Assembly: GCF_002245495.1 (NCBI RefSeq)
Contig: NZ_NQJF01000014.1
Location: 51,823 to 115,822, forward strand
Direction: 5' to 3'
DNA from: Oceanimonas baumannii
GTDB taxonomy: Bacteria > Pseudomonadota > Gammaproteobacteria > Enterobacterales > Aeromonadaceae
DNA length: 64,000 nt
Shown here: piece by piece, positions 19,910 to 30,730 of the stretch
How positions within the stretch are numbered: position 1 is the first letter of the stretch
Layout of the letters: every line of letters starts with the position of its first letter
Made by a program: the position numbers and the translations under genes
The notes under the pieces: generated by a model
Databases searched by the model: none
What the model saw: only the letters and a program-made list of their open reading frames with translations
Told to the model about the DNA's origin: nothing

Positions 19910-21681
19910 TTTGTTCCCTCCTGCTCGGCGGCAGCACCATACTCCCGCCTGGCAGGCGGAGACCGGGTAATATTGACCTGGCTGTAGTCAATGCGAGGTG
20001 CCTCGCCGGCCCGGTAGAACGCCTGAGAGTGTTTAAGAAAACGTTCGTCGTCGCGTTCGCGGCAGCCGTCATCCAGACGCTGATGGGCTCCGCGGGATTC
20101 CTGCCGGGCCAGGGCGCTGTGCGCCATGGCTTCCGCCACATCCAGGCAAAAGCCCAGCTCTACTGCCGACACCAGCTCGGTATTGAATACCCGGCTGTGA
20201 TCGGTCAGGTGCAGATGCTGGTAGCGGGCCTTCAGCTCCGCTACCCGGTCAACTGTGGCCTGCATGCCCATGGCGTTACGATAAATCCCGCAGCCCTCCT
20301 CCATGACCTGGCCCAGTTCATTGCGAATGTCCGACATCCGCTCTTCACCGCGCCGGCCTCTTAATGCTTCCAGATCAGCCACTATGTGTTCGGCTTGCTC
20401 CCGGATGGCCGCTTCATTGGGGCCGCTGGTTGCCATGGCCAGCGCCGCAGCTCCCTCTCCGGCCTGACGACCAAACACCAGCAGCTCTGCCAATGAGTTG
20501 GATCCCAGCCGGTTAGCGCCATGAATGCCACTGGAAGCACACTCGCCAGCGGCAAACAAACCGTTAATGGTGGTATGGCTGTGCTTGTCCACGGCGATAC
20601 CGCCCATGGTGTAGTGCGCCGTGGGCCGAATGGGGATGGGCTGATGCACCGGATCCACATTCACATAGGCTTTGGCCAGCTCACAGATAAAAGGCAGGCG
20701 CTCTTTCAGTTTTTGCTCACCCAGATGACGCAGATCCAGATGCACCACCTCTCCCAGCGGATGCGGAATGGTATTGCCCTTTTGCAGCTCATGCCAGAAG
20801 GCCTGAGATACCCTGTCCCTCGGGCCCAGTTCCATGTGTTTGTTTTTCGGCTCGCCCAGGGGCGTTTCCGGGCCCAGGCCGTAATCCTGCAAATAACGGT
20901 AGCCATGGCGGTTAAGCAGCACGCCTCCTTCTCCCCGGCAGCCTTCGGTCATTAAAATGCCGGAGCCGGGCAGGCCCGTGGGATGATATTGCACAAACTC
21001 CATATCTCGCAGAGCCACCCCATGGCGGTATGCCATGGCCATACCATCGCCGGTGACGATACCGCCGTTGGTGTTATAGCGGAACACGCGGGCACCACCG
21101 CCGGTGGCCAGCACCACCGCATTGGCACGGATCAATACCGGCTCGCCTTCGGCCAGATGCAGCGCCACCAGGCCGCAGATCTGGCCTTGTTCCACCAATA
21201 AATCCAGTACAAAAAACTCATCAAAACGCTGAATACCGGCGTATTTGAACGACGTCTGAAACAGAGTATGCAGCATATGAAAGCCGGTTTTGTCGGCTGC
21301 AAACCAGGTGCGCTCCACCTTCATGCCCCCAAAGCGGCGCACGTTCACACTGCCGTCCGGCCGTCGGCTCCAGGGGCACCCCCAGTGCTCCATACGGATC
21401 ATTTCTTCAGGACAGCGCTCTACGAAGAATTCCACCACATCCTGCTCACAGAGCCAGTCTCCTCCCGCCACCGTGTCATCAAAATGCTGTTGCAGACTGT
21501 CGTCATCGCGCACTACGGCAGCGGCTCCGCCTTCCGCTGCCACCGTATGCGAGCGCATGGGATACACCTTGGACAACAGGCCGATATTAAGCGCGGGATC
21601 CGCTTCGGCAGCCGCAATGGCCGCCCGCAGCCCGGCTCCGCCGGCACCGATGATGGCCACATCCAGGTTGAGTGTACGCAC
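19906..21681 (-). CDS. frdA: Fumarate reductase flavoprotein subunit
   Basis: Reduces fumarate to succinate in anaerobic respiration on the cytoplasmic side of the inner membrane. It has 591 residues. The N-terminal GAGGAGLRA dinucleotide site is followed by [10 protein letters not shown], where H45 is the covalent FAD attachment residue. [21 protein letters not shown] is part of the substrate-binding region and [18 protein letters not shown] the C-terminal flavin loop. It is the first gene of frdABCD; an FNR-like half-matching site lies upstream. Confidence 0.97.
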   Translation of the reverse strand: MRTLNLDVAIIGAGGAGLRAAIAAAEADPALNIGLLSKVYPMRSHTVAAEGGAAAVVRDDDSLQQHFDDTVAGGDWLCEQDVVEFFVERCPEEMIRMEHWGCPWSRRPDGSVNVRRFGGMKVERTWFAADKTGFHMLHTLFQTSFKYAGIQRFDEFFVLDLLVEQGQICGLVALHLAEGEPVLIRANAVVLATGGGARVFRYNTNGGIVTGDGMAMAYRHGVALRDMEFVQYHPTGLPGSGILMTEGCRGEGGVLLNRHGYRYLQDYGLGPETPLGEPKNKHMELGPRDRVSQAFWHELQKGNTIPHPLGEVVHLDLRHLGEQKLKERLPFICELAKAYVNVDPVHQPIPIRPTAHYTMGGIAVDKHSHTTINGLFAAGECASSGIHGANRLGSNSLAELLVFGRQAGEGAAALAMATSGPNEAAIREQAEHIVADLEALRGRRGEERMSDIRNELGQVMEEGCGIYRNAMGMQATVDRVAELKARYQHLHLTDHSRVFNTELVSAVELGFCLDVAEAMAHSALARQESRGAHQRLDDGCRERDDERFLKHSQAFYRAGEAPRIDYSQVNITRSPPARREYGAAAEQEGTK

Positions 21682-21742
21682 TGCATTCTCCTGAAATTAA
21701 AGAGTCATTTGGACACTCTACTGGCACGGGATGACAAATGCG

Positions 21743-21756
21743 TTGATAAGGGTCAT
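21743..21756 (-). promoter_or_regulatory. Possible FNR-type site upstream of frdA
   Basis: TTGAT-AAGG-GTCAT matches the FNR palindrome TTGATnnnnATCAA fully on one arm and at 3 of 5 positions on the other. It lies 62 bases before frdA, whose E. coli homologue is FNR-activated. No clear -10 could be fixed. Confidence 0.35.
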
Positions 21757-21880
21757 GTCTCCCTGTAAAACCAGGGCTTATCGGCCGGATAAAAGCTGTG
21801 TCAACACAGGAAAACTGCTACCTTAGTCACTCATACTGATAACTAACTACCAACAAACCGCAATCATCAGGAGAGTCTCA

Positions 21881-22381
21881 ATGTCTTCCGTCACTTTTCA
21901 GGGTAATTCCGTTGCCGTTTCCGGTCAGCTGCCGGCCGCAGGCCAGCCGGCCCCCGACTTCACCCTTACCGGCGCCGATCTGAGCGACATCAAGCTGGCC
22001 GACTTTAAAGGTAAAAAAGTACTGCTGAACATCTTCCCCAGCGTGGATACCGGCGTCTGTGCCACCAGCGTGCGCACCTTTAACGAAAAAGCGGCCGGCC
22101 TGAACAACACTCAGGTGCTGTGTGTCTCCATGGATCTGCCCTTTGCCAGCAGCCGTTTCTGCGCCGCCGAAGGCCTGGAAAACGTCCAGGTGGCTTCTGC
22201 CTTCCGTCATGCCGAGTTTCTGGCCGATTATGGCGTTGCCCTGAGCGATGGTGCGCTGCGTGGTCTGGCCGCCCGTGCCGTGGTATGCATTGACGAAGAC
22301 GGCAAGGTTACCCATGTGGAGCGGGTCGCCGAGCTGACCAACGAACCGGACTACGACGGAGCCCTGGCGGCGCTGAAGTGA
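21881..22381 (+). CDS. tpx: Thiol peroxidase (2-Cys peroxiredoxin, Tpx)
   Basis: Reduces hydrogen peroxide and alkyl hydroperoxides with thioredoxin as donor. It has 166 residues. Peroxidatic C60 is in SVDTGVCATSVRTFN and the resolving cysteine is C94 (SSRFCAAEGLEN), the spacing typical of Tpx. AGGAGA precedes the ATG. It is transcribed divergently from the frd operon and stands alone. Confidence 0.97.
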   Translation: MSSVTFQGNSVAVSGQLPAAGQPAPDFTLTGADLSDIKLADFKGKKVLLNIFPSVDTGVCATSVRTFNEKAAGLNNTQVLCVSMDLPFASSRFCAAEGLENVQVASAFRHAEFLADYGVALSDGALRGLAARAVVCIDEDGKVTHVERVAELTNEPDYDGALAALK

Positions 22382-22532
22382 TCCTGCCGGATCCCTGTAC
22401 GCCTTTGATTTTTTTATAAAGATCAACCAGCTATCTTTAGAGAGCGAGGTAATCTACAGACTTACTCACAGATTATGTGGATAACCCCGTCTTCGCGGGG
22501 CCTGCCGGCCCCGCCTATTGAAGGAGCCTGTG

Positions 22533-23438
22533 ATGAAGATACTGCTTACCGGAGGAACCGGCTTTGTAGGCAGCCGCCTGATGAGCCATTTGCGTCCACA
22601 CCATCAGGTCTCTGTACTGAGCCGTTCACCCAATAAGGTGTATCAACGTTTGGGTCACGATATTGAAGCCCTTTCCTCCCTTGATGATTTACCCGATCTC
22701 GACCGCTTTGATGCGGTGATTAATCTGGCCGGCGAGCCCATTGCCGACAAACGCTGGAGCCCGGCCCAGAAAGAGCGCATTTGTCACAGCCGCTGGCAAA
22801 TTACTGAAAAACTCGTGGAAAAGCTGCGGGCTGGCAGTCAGCCTCCCTCCGTGCTGATCAGCGGCTCGGCGGTAGGATATTACGGACGCCAGGGCGATAC
22901 CCTGGTAGATGAAGATACCCACCCTCACTCAGAGTTCAGCCATGAAGTATGCGCCCACTGGGAAGAGCTGGCACAACGAGCGGAAAATGCACATACCAGG
23001 GTGTGCCGTATCCGTCTGGGCGTGGTGCTGGGTGCCGAAGGCGGTGCCCTGATGAAGATGCTGCCCAGCTACCGTTTTGGCCTGGGTGGTCCTATCGGCT
23101 CCGGCAAGCAGTATATGTCGTGGATCCACATTGAAGACGTGGTGAACCTGATTTTATTTTTACTGGAACACCAAGAATGCCAGGGCGTTTTTAATGCCAC
23201 AGCGCCCGAGCCGGTCACCAATGCCCAGTTCAGTAAAAGCCTGGCGACCAGCCTGGGCAAACCACATTTTGCCCGTATTCCTGCCTGGGCGATGAAACTG
23301 CTCTTTGGAGAAATGGCCGATCTGCTGCTGACCGGCCAGCGGGTCATGCCGGTCCGCCTGCAACAGGCCGGTTTTCATTTTCGTTATCCCACCCTCGACA
23401 AGGCCTTGAAGGAAACCCTGAGCACGCCACGGCGTTAA
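22533..23438 (+). CDS. yfcH: TIGR01777-family NAD(P)-dependent epimerase-like protein
   Basis: A 301-residue SDR-type protein with N-terminal ILLTGGTGFVGSRL nucleotide motif, NLAGEPIADKRW and the GSAVGYYG segment that characterises the YfcH/SulA-like family (DUF1731 C-terminal domain). The catalytic YxxxK tyrosine is largely replaced in this family; the substrate is unknown. AAGGAG 6 bases upstream fixes the ATG at 22533, not the TTG at 22518. A small CCCCG/CGGGG hairpin lies just upstream (about 22486-22501). Confidence 0.9.
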   Translation: MKILLTGGTGFVGSRLMSHLRPHHQVSVLSRSPNKVYQRLGHDIEALSSLDDLPDLDRFDAVINLAGEPIADKRWSPAQKERICHSRWQITEKLVEKLRAGSQPPSVLISGSAVGYYGRQGDTLVDEDTHPHSEFSHEVCAHWEELAQRAENAHTRVCRIRLGVVLGAEGGALMKMLPSYRFGLGGPIGSGKQYMSWIHIEDVVNLILFLLEHQECQGVFNATAPEPVTNAQFSKSLATSLGKPHFARIPAWAMKLLFGEMADLLLTGQRVMPVRLQQAGFHFRYPTLDKALKETLSTPRR

Positions 23439-23498
23439 CCCATGTTACTCCGGTGTGCGAAGCAGCTGTGGGGTTGCCGGAGCCTGCGCTCGAAAGGG

Positions 23499-25922
23499 TT
23501 ATCCCCATTGCCGTAACCGGGTGATTAACGCGCCGCTGAGCAGGCCGCCAGCCCGGCCGGTAAGCAGCAGCAACCCGGCCCCCAGTGCCGGCAGCACCAG
23601 CCAGAGCCAGGGGTGAGGCTGCCAGGGTAAATCCAGCCACCAGGGCAGCAATACCGCCACACACAACTCCACCGCCAGGGCGGCCGCCAGCCCGGCGACC
23701 AGCCCGGCTCCCAGCCATTCCCAGCGCAATGAAGCGCGAATTAACCGGTTTCCCGCCCCCAGGGTACGCAGCAGTACCAGCTCACGCCGCCTGCTTTCCA
23801 GCGTCGCTTCTACCTGTGCCAGCAGCACCAGCAGGCTGGCCGCGGTCACCAGCGCCATGATCACCAGCAACGCCTGACTCACCTGTGCCAGAACAGTACG
23901 CAATTGCTGCAACAGGGCATCCACATCAAACACGGTCATGGTCGGAAAGCTGCGGATAAGCTCCACTTCCACTGCCTTTTTGCTCTCCGGCAGATAAAAG
24001 CTGGCCATCCAGGCCGCCGGATAATCGGCCAGTACATCAGGACTCAGCACCAGATAAAAGTTGGGTTTCATGCTGTCCCAGTCGACTTCCCGAATGCTGC
24101 GAACCTCGGCGGATACCGTTTGCCCGGCCAGATCCAACGTCAGTTGATCCCCCAAAGCCAGTCCCAGCCGCTCGGCCAGCCCGCTTTCTACCGAGACTCC
24201 CCCTGCGCTCACCGACCACTGCCCGTTAATAATGCGGTTGCCTTCCGGCAGCTGACGACTCCAGGTAAGATTAAGCTCACGCCCCAGGCCACCGCCCCGC
24301 TCGCTGTTAATCTCCGTCACCGGTACATCGTTCACCTGTACCAGACGCCCGCGGACGATGGGATAAAAGCGGGACGAGTCCAGACCATTGTCACTCAGGG
24401 TGCCACGTACAGGATCCAGCTGATGGCTGGCAATATTGATCAGAAAGCGGTTGTGCGTCTCCGCCGGCAGCCGGGCCAGAAAGCCTTCTGTCAGTTCCCC
24501 CCTGACCACCCACAGCAGACTTGCCAGAAACAACGCCAGCGCCACCCCACCAAACTGCAGCAAGGTGCTCAGCCTGACCCGCTCCAGCCGGCTCAATGCC
24601 AGCCGGAAGGCAACACTGCCTTTGGGCAAGCGGGCCAGTGCCAGCAGCCCACGGCACAGCCCGCCCAGCAGCAAAGCCAGTGCCAGCAGCCCCAGCAACA
24701 GCCCGGCAGCCAGCCCCAGACTGCCGGCAAACAGCCAGCTGAGCACAACCGTGCCCGCCAGCAGAATGCCTCCGCTCAACCAGGGAGAAATCCGCGCTTC
24801 GGCCTCGTTACGCAATACCCTGAGTGGCGGTACCTGCAGTAACCGTAACATGGGCACCACCGACAGCATGACGGTGGTGAGCAGCGCCAGCCCGCCGGCA
24901 ACCAGAAAGGGCATCAATGAAGGTGGTGGCAGCGGCACCGCCATGGCATCCCCTAATGCCCGTAGAATCAACTGGTGCACGCCATAGCCCACTGCTGCCC
25001 CCAGCGACGCTCCCAGCAGCATCAGGCCGGAAAGCAGGCGTATCAGCCAGCTCAGCAATTGGCGACGGCCAGCGCCCAGGGTCTTCAGTAACGCGATCCG
25101 GTCCTGTTCCCGCCGGGAAAAATAGCCCAGTGCAATGGCCATGGCCAGGATCCCCAGCAGCACACCAATCAGCGATGCCAGCCGAAAGAACTGCTCGGCA
25201 CGGGTAATGGAACGGGCCACCGGCGTGTCGGCATTATTCGGTCCGCGCCAGCGCTGGCCCGTCTGCAGTTTTGGCTGCAGCCAACCGGCATAGTCTTCCA
25301 GTGCCTTCTCTTCGCCTTTAAACAGATAGCGGTAACGGCTGCGACTGCCTTCCATAAAAATGCCGGTAGCCGCCACGTCATTCAGGTGTATCAGGGCCCG
25401 GGGAGCGAGTAAAAAGGGAGAAAAGCCCTGATCCGGCTCACTCACCAGCTCCCCGGCCACGGTGAGCTCAAGATTACCCAGCTCTACCCGATCTCCCTGT
25501 GCCACCTGCAACAGGGCCAGCAAGCGGGACGACAGCCAGATTTGCCCCGGCGTTACCTTTTCTGCCGGGCTTAGTATCAGATCGCCGTAAAAAGGAAAGG
25601 CGTCATCCACGGCACGTATACTGGCCAGTTGCAGCTGTTCATTAGCGAACAATACGCTGTTAAAGGACTGGCCCTGTGATACCTGCAGACCCCGCGCTTC
25701 GGCCTCGTCCAGCCAGGCGGCATCGGCCGGCCGGCTGCCGGACAATACCCGATCGGCGGCAATATAGTCCCGTCCCGAGACCTGTAGCGCCCCATTGAGC
25801 CGGTCTGCTACCAGGGTCACACTGAGAATGCTGGCCACACACAAGGCCAGTGACAGCACAAACAACCGCAGCGGCCCGCTGGTGACCTCCCGCCGGATTA
25901 ATCCCCAGCCCAGGCTAGTCAT
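23499..25922 (-). CDS. ybbP: ABC transporter permease, YbbP/FtsX type
   Basis: An 807-residue inner-membrane permease with two FtsX-like domains: transmembrane blocks near 20-40, about 255-420 and 700-800 separated by large periplasmic regions. It pairs with the ATPase encoded upstream (8-bp overlap with ybbA). This MacB/LolCDE-like class extracts or exports substrates rather than importing them; the substrate is unknown. Synteny with tesA is as in E. coli. Confidence 0.92.
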   Translation of the reverse strand: MTSLGWGLIRREVTSGPLRLFVLSLALCVASILSVTLVADRLNGALQVSGRDYIAADRVLSGSRPADAAWLDEAEARGLQVSQGQSFNSVLFANEQLQLASIRAVDDAFPFYGDLILSPAEKVTPGQIWLSSRLLALLQVAQGDRVELGNLELTVAGELVSEPDQGFSPFLLAPRALIHLNDVAATGIFMEGSRSRYRYLFKGEEKALEDYAGWLQPKLQTGQRWRGPNNADTPVARSITRAEQFFRLASLIGVLLGILAMAIALGYFSRREQDRIALLKTLGAGRRQLLSWLIRLLSGLMLLGASLGAAVGYGVHQLILRALGDAMAVPLPPPSLMPFLVAGGLALLTTVMLSVVPMLRLLQVPPLRVLRNEAEARISPWLSGGILLAGTVVLSWLFAGSLGLAAGLLLGLLALALLLGGLCRGLLALARLPKGSVAFRLALSRLERVRLSTLLQFGGVALALFLASLLWVVRGELTEGFLARLPAETHNRFLINIASHQLDPVRGTLSDNGLDSSRFYPIVRGRLVQVNDVPVTEINSERGGGLGRELNLTWSRQLPEGNRIINGQWSVSAGGVSVESGLAERLGLALGDQLTLDLAGQTVSAEVRSIREVDWDSMKPNFYLVLSPDVLADYPAAWMASFYLPESKKAVEVELIRSFPTMTVFDVDALLQQLRTVLAQVSQALLVIMALVTAASLLVLLAQVEATLESRRRELVLLRTLGAGNRLIRASLRWEWLGAGLVAGLAAALAVELCVAVLLPWWLDLPWQPHPWLWLVLPALGAGLLLLTGRAGGLLSGALITRLRQWG

Positions 25923-26601
25923 GCTGCTCCTCCAGATGACCGGCGGTCATCAGCAAACGCCGCTCACAGCGCCCGGCCAGAGACTCATCGTGAGTAACGA
26001 TGACCAGGGTAGTGCCGTGCTGGCGGTTAAGTTCAAACAATAATTCGATAATGCGCGCACCGGTCTGATGATCCAGATTGCCGGTGGGCTCATCCGCCAG
26101 CAGGATGTCGGGTTCGGTCATAAACGCCCGGGCAATGGCCACCCGCTGTTGTTCACCACCGGAGAGCTGAGCGGGAAAATGCCGCACTCTGTCCGCCAGC
26201 CCCACCAGTTCCAGCAGGTGCATGGCCCGCTCCCGGTTACCGCTTTCTCCTTTCAGCTCGGCAGGCAGCATCACATTTTCCAGCGCAGAAAGGGTGGGTA
26301 ACAGCAAAAACGACTGAAACACAAAACCGATATGCCGGGCCCTGAGCGCGGCTCGCTGTTCTTCACCCAGCTGATGCAACGGCTGCCCGGCAATATGAAT
26401 TTCCCCCCGGCTGGCTGAGTCCAGCCCCGCCAGCAGGCCCAGCAAGGTCGATTTTCCCGAGCCGGACGCGCCAACCAGCGCCAGCCGCTGGCCGGCCTTG
26501 ACTTCCAGATTCACACCCTGAAGGATGGTAATGTGCTCGTTGCCCAGGCCTACCCTGTGCTCGAGGTCCACTACACGAATAATGGGAGAAGAGGTGGTCA
26601 T
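25915..26601 (-). CDS. ybbA: ABC transporter ATP-binding protein YbbA
   Basis: A 228-residue LolD/MacB-type ATPase: Walker A GASGSGKS (44-51), Q-loop in [17 protein letters not shown], signature LSGGEQQR, Walker [13 protein letters not shown] and the switch H in VTHD. The start at 26601 has AAGGAT upstream and fits the family; the longer frame would run into tesA. Its ATG overlaps the divergent tesA ATG by two bases (CATG). It forms an operon with ybbP. Confidence 0.94.
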   Translation of the reverse strand: MTTSSPIIRVVDLEHRVGLGNEHITILQGVNLEVKAGQRLALVGASGSGKSTLLGLLAGLDSASRGEIHIAGQPLHQLGEEQRAALRARHIGFVFQSFLLLPTLSALENVMLPAELKGESGNRERAMHLLELVGLADRVRHFPAQLSGGEQQRVAIARAFMTEPDILLADEPTGNLDHQTGARIIELLFELNRQHGTTLVIVTHDESLAGRCERRLLMTAGHLEEQHD

Positions 26602-27196
26602 GCTGAGAATCCTTGTGCTGTTGGTCTCTTTGATGTCGCCCGCCGTACTGGCCGACACACTGCTTATTCTGGGCGACAGCCTGAGTGCCGGCTACCGCAT
26701 GCGCTCGGAGCAGGCCTGGCCCCACTTGCTGGCCGAGCAGTGGCAGCGGGAAGGCCGGCAGGTGACAGTGGTGAACGCCAGCGTCAGCGGCGATACTACT
26801 CAGGGTGGCCTGCAACGGCTGCCGCCCCTGCTGCAACGCCATCAGCCCAGCATGGTACTGCTGGAGCTGGGTGGTAATGACGGCCTGCGCGGCCTGCCTC
26901 CCAAGCTGATTGAACGTAACCTTGCGCAACTGATCACACTGGCCGGTGACGCCGGAGCCCGGGTGGTACTCACCGATATTCAGCTCCCCCCCAACTATGG
27001 CCGGCGTTACCTGCAACAGTTTGAAGGCGTATTTAACCGGCTGGCCAGCGATCATCAATTGCCGCTGTTACCGTTTTTTGTGGCTCCGCTGGTGGGACAG
27101 AACGGCATGATGATGGATGACGGAATTCACCCCACCGCTGCCGCCCAGCCGCTGATTGCCGAACAGGTGAGCGAGTTTCTTGCGCCTTACCTTTAA
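26600..27196 (+). CDS. tesA: Acyl-CoA thioesterase I / lysophospholipase (SGNH esterase)
   Basis: A 198-residue periplasmic esterase hydrolysing thioesters, lysophospholipids and related esters. The Sec signal peptide ends near VLA-DTLL. GDSLS carries nucleophile S27; block III GGND and the C-terminal DGIHP provide the oxyanion and D/H catalytic residues. The ATG at 26600 follows a GAGGTGG ribosome site. It is divergent from ybbAP and convergent, with a 4-bp overlap, with the next gene. Confidence 0.95.
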   Translation: MLRILVLLVSLMSPAVLADTLLILGDSLSAGYRMRSEQAWPHLLAEQWQREGRQVTVVNASVSGDTTQGGLQRLPPLLQRHQPSMVLLELGGNDGLRGLPPKLIERNLAQLITLAGDAGARVVLTDIQLPPNYGRRYLQQFEGVFNRLASDHQLPLLPFFVAPLVGQNGMMMDDGIHPTAAAQPLIAEQVSEFLAPYL

Positions 27197-27864
27197 CCCA
27201 TGGACAAGGCGATGGTCTTGCTGATCTCCCCCAGGCTCAAGCCGCTTTGCTCACGCCAGATGTTAAAAGCGGCCTGGGCCTGAGTCATGCCCTTTTTGGA
27301 TCCCAGTGCGGCATCCACCACAGCATGGTGCCGCAAATAGGCACTGACATCACCGGTGAATATAAAGGTATCTGCTCCCAGCCGGCGCAGCGCATAAGGC
27401 GCAATATTGCCACCCAGCAATTTGCCGTGCCTGCGAATATGCTGCCAGAGCCCCACCATATCATCCGACGGCCAGCTTGCCACAAAAGCACCAAAGCCAC
27501 CGTGCGCCTTGCCCGAATCCAGTATCATCTGTGCATTGACCGGAACGGCGGCAATCTTCTTTGCATGGCGTACTATGCTGGTGTCATTGTTCAGTCGTTC
27601 CTGATGCGGTTCATCCAGCAGCAGCACCTTGTGGGGATCAAAGCCGAAAAATGCCCGTTCAAAATCCGGCCACTTATCCCGGATAACTTTCCAGACAAAC
27701 CCTGACTGAAACAGACTCATGGTAAAAGAGGACAACCAGCGATCATCAGCAATGGCGGCGAGCTCACCGGGACTGAGAACCGGCGTGGCAATCAGCTGGC
27801 GTAACGCGGCCTCGCCGCCATGGCGGGCGCTGGCGCGTTCAAATATATGATCGAAATGCTCCAT
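27193..27864 (-). CDS. DNA-3-methyladenine glycosylase I (Tag)-family protein
   Basis: A 223-residue helix-hairpin-helix-type protein resembling Tag: GFVWKVIRDKWPDFERAFFGFDPHKV and DTSIVRHAKKIAAVPVNAQMIL are family motifs. The zinc-binding Cys/His residues known from E. coli Tag are not evident, so it is a divergent subgroup and its base-excision activity is inferred. The ATG at 27864 is the first reasonable start beyond the tRNA terminator; the ribosome site is weak. It is convergent with tesA. Confidence 0.72.
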   Translation of the reverse strand: MEHFDHIFERASARHGGEAALRQLIATPVLSPGELAAIADDRWLSSFTMSLFQSGFVWKVIRDKWPDFERAFFGFDPHKVLLLDEPHQERLNNDTSIVRHAKKIAAVPVNAQMILDSGKAHGGFGAFVASWPSDDMVGLWQHIRRHGKLLGGNIAPYALRRLGADTFIFTGDVSAYLRHHAVVDAALGSKKGMTQAQAAFNIWREQSGLSLGEISKTIALSMG

Positions 27865-27925
27865 AAAACAGTCTCGTTCGAGTTTGTTTTTATTGTGCGC
27901 AGCGGAAAGGAAAAAGGCCAGAACG

Positions 27926-27957
27926 AAAAAAGCCGCAGTGATTAACTGCGGCTTTTC
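27926..27957 (-). terminator. Rho-independent terminator of the tRNA-Ala cluster
   Basis: On the minus strand AAAAGCCGCAGT / ACTGCGGCTTTTTT form a 12-bp stem ending in a T-run. It lies just beyond the last tRNA gene and in front of the glycosylase gene. Confidence 0.9.
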
Positions 27958-27963
27958 GGAATT

Positions 27964-28039
<76 letters not shown>

Positions 28040-28058
28040 GAATCGGGTCAGATTGTTT

Positions 28059-28134
<76 letters not shown>

Positions 28135-28171
28135 AAAACAATGCTGTTTACTGGTGTTTGTTTCTGCCGCC

Positions 28172-28247
<76 letters not shown>

Positions 28248-28275
28248 ATTTGGCAGAAACTGCTCTCGACTTAAG

Positions 28276-28351
<76 letters not shown>

Positions 28352-28393
28352 GCTCAAGTCGTTGCAGAGACCTTGTCCCTGCGAGCGAGGCGC

Positions 28394-28422
28394 ATAATAG
28401 GCACAGGGCCGTTCAGAGTCAA
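28394..28422 (-). promoter_or_regulatory. Strong sigma-70 promoter of the tRNA-Ala operon
   Basis: On the minus strand TTGACT (28417-28422) and TATTAT (28394-28399) are separated by 17 bp. A GC-rich discriminator (GCGCC) follows, typical of stringently controlled stable-RNA promoters, and the region upstream of -35 is AT-rich. Confidence 0.85.
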
Positions 28423-28501
28423 CAAGCAAATAAAAAAAATCGTGTGAGCTGTCAATTTTTAAACAATGCGGTGGCAGAATGAACGGCCAGGGAAACCAAA
28501 T

Positions 28502-28532
28502 AAAAAACGGCGTTGTACCTGACAACGCCGTT
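28502..28532 (-). terminator. Rho-independent terminator after gltX
   Basis: ACGGCGTTG / CAACGCCGT stem of 9 bp followed on the minus strand by TTTTTTATTT, 25 bases after the gltX stop and before the tRNA promoter. Confidence 0.9.
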
Positions 28533-28556
28533 GTTGTTATCACTTATGGCTTTGTT

Positions 28557-29969
28557 TTAGCCTTTGGCACGTTCCGCCACCAAAGCCAGCGCCATATCGA
28601 TGCGGGCCAGCACCTTGTCTTTACCCAGCAGCGCCATCACGCCATCGATGGCCGGGGACTGACCAACACCGGTCACCGCCACCCGCAGTGGCATACCCAC
28701 TTTACCCATGCCCAGTTCCAGCTCGGCGGCCACGGCATTAATGACTTCATGAATAGCAGCAGGCTGCCAGTCGGCCAGCTCAGCCAGACGCACGCGCGCC
28801 AGCTCAAGCGGCTCGGCAGCCACCGGGCGCAGATGCTTTTTGGCAGCGCCGGCTTCAAACTCGCTGAAGTCTTCAAACAGGTAACGGCTCTGAGCCGCCA
28901 GTTCTTTCAGGGTATGGCAACGCTCGGCATAGAGAGCAATCACTTCGCTCAGCGCCGGCCCCTGTGAGCAGTCGATGCCCTGATCCTGCATGTGCCACTC
29001 CAGGTGGCCAGCAACCTCCCCTGCAGGCAGGGTTTTCATGTAGTGCTGATTCAGCCACAACAGCTTGTCGGTGTTAAAGGCAGACGCCGATTTGCTGATA
29101 GCATTGAGCGAAAACAGGGAGATCATTTCATCAAGGGTAAAAATCTCCTGATCGCCATGAGACCAGCCAAGCCGCACCAGATAGTTCAGCAACGCCTGAG
29201 GCAGGTAACCGTCATCACGATACTGCATCACACTGACCGCACCATGACGTTTGGACAACTTGGCACCATCATCGCCGAGGATCATGGAAACATGAGCAAA
29301 CTCCGGCACCGGTGCGCCCAGGGCAAGGTAGATGTTGATCTGGCGAGGGGTGTTATTGATATGATCCTCACCGCGCACCACATGGGTAATCTCCATGTCC
29401 CAGTCATCGACCACCACACAGAAGTTATAGGTGGGTGCACCGTCGGTACGGCGAATGATCAGATCGTCCAGCTGATCATTGGTGATCTCAATGCGGCCAC
29501 GCACATGGTCGTCGAAGATCACACTGCCTTCAGTGGGGTTTTTAAAGCGGATAACACAAGGAGCATCGGCGGCATGCTCATGCTCGCCATGACGACAGGT
29601 GCCGTCGTAACGGGGCTTTTCACCGGCAGCCATCTGCTGCTCACGCAGGCCTTCCAGACGCTCTTTAGAGCAATAGCATTTATATGCCTTGCCCTCTTCC
29701 AGTAATTGATCAATCAGCTGGTTATAACGGTCAAAACGCTTGGTCTGGTAATAAGGACCCTCATCCCAGGTCAGGCCCAGCCAGTTCATGCCTTCCAGAA
29801 TGGCGTCTATCGCTTCCTGGGTTGAACGCTCCAGATCCGTGTCTTCTATACGCAATACGAACTCACCCTGCTGGTGACGGGCATAAAGCCAGGAATACAG
29901 GGCTGTGCGGGCACCGCCTACATGAAGAAAGCCGGTTGGACTTGGGGCGAACCGTGTTTTAACTGTCAT
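28557..29969 (-). CDS. gltX: Glutamate--tRNA ligase
   Basis: Charges tRNA-Glu. It has 470 residues, class I synthetase: [19 protein letters not shown] contains the HIGH-type motif (HVGG, residues 16-19), and KLSKR (from K237) is the KMSKS-type loop. A zinc-binding CYC...C region of GluRS is visible as [10 protein letters not shown] and later CRHGEH. The ATG at 29969 begins the standard [11 protein letters not shown]; longer frames extend into non-coding leader. The adjacent tRNA genes are for alanine, not glutamate. Confidence 0.97.
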   Translation of the reverse strand: MTVKTRFAPSPTGFLHVGGARTALYSWLYARHQQGEFVLRIEDTDLERSTQEAIDAILEGMNWLGLTWDEGPYYQTKRFDRYNQLIDQLLEEGKAYKCYCSKERLEGLREQQMAAGEKPRYDGTCRHGEHEHAADAPCVIRFKNPTEGSVIFDDHVRGRIEITNDQLDDLIIRRTDGAPTYNFCVVVDDWDMEITHVVRGEDHINNTPRQINIYLALGAPVPEFAHVSMILGDDGAKLSKRHGAVSVMQYRDDGYLPQALLNYLVRLGWSHGDQEIFTLDEMISLFSLNAISKSASAFNTDKLLWLNQHYMKTLPAGEVAGHLEWHMQDQGIDCSQGPALSEVIALYAERCHTLKELAAQSRYLFEDFSEFEAGAAKKHLRPVAAEPLELARVRLAELADWQPAAIHEVINAVAAELELGMGKVGMPLRVAVTGVGQSPAIDGVMALLGKDKVLARIDMALALVAERAKG

Positions 29970-30181
29970 TCTGTCTGCCTTGGTTGAGTGAGGGCCCGGG
30001 ACGCAATGAGCCCGGCCTCGAAGAAGTGAAACGGCGGCTATTTTAGCACCCGCAAGGCACGGGGTGAAACGCCTTGTCGCATGCCACTGTTCTGCAGCCT
30101 TTCTTTTGTAAAAGAGCTTATCCACCGGCTTGTGGAGTGACAGGTGGCTGGATACACTTGTGGCCGCGAGGGAGGGGGATT

Positions 30182-30730
30182 ATGACCAGATCAAAAAGCA
30201 CCACGACAAATCAGCAGCATCCGTCTTTAGGTGCACGCTTCAACCAATTTACCTTGCCTGCCCGCAAGGGGCTGGGCCAATTGCTGACGGCACTGGGACG
30301 TTTTCCCCGGCTGCACCGCTTTGCTCTGATGATACTCATCCCGGCCTGGCTGATCTTACTGGGCTGGCAGCCAGAACCCGCCGCCCCCGGCATCCCGGTG
30401 ACCGGCAGCCTGACGGTACCATTAAGTGATGCCGATAAACGGGTGATTGATGTGCCCGCCGGCGGCAAGCGCATAGATCATACCCTGGCTCCGGGTGAAA
30501 CACTGTCCTCGTTGTTCCGGCAATGGCAATTGCCCGGCAAAGAGTTGATTGCCCTGGTACGCGCCGAACCGTCTTACAAGCCGCTCAGCCGGCTTCAGGC
30601 AGGCCAGCAGTTAACCCTGGTACTCAATGCCGACGGCAATCTGCATTATCTCGAGATCCGCGACAACGGCCTGGTACTGACGGCCTTTCGCCGGCTAGGT
30701 CAGGAGTTCACCTCGGTCAATACCCAATAA
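30182..30730 (+). CDS. OapA-domain/LysM-like inner-membrane protein (YtfB-like)
   Basis: 182 residues: cytoplasmic N-terminus rich in basic and polar residues (OapA N-terminal motif FTLPARKGLGQLLTALGRFPRLHR), one transmembrane helix (about 47-63), and a C-terminal periplasmic OapA/LysM-like domain (HTLAPGETLSSLFRQW, LSRLQAGQQLTLV). Related proteins are opacity-associated protein A of Haemophilus and E. coli YtfB, a septum-associated glycan-binding protein. A GGAGGGGG ribosome site precedes the ATG. It is divergent from gltX. Confidence 0.85.
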   Translation: MTRSKSTTTNQQHPSLGARFNQFTLPARKGLGQLLTALGRFPRLHRFALMILIPAWLILLGWQPEPAAPGIPVTGSLTVPLSDADKRVIDVPAGGKRIDHTLAPGETLSSLFRQWQLPGKELIALVRAEPSYKPLSRLQAGQQLTLVLNADGNLHYLEIRDNGLVLTAFRRLGQEFTSVNTQ

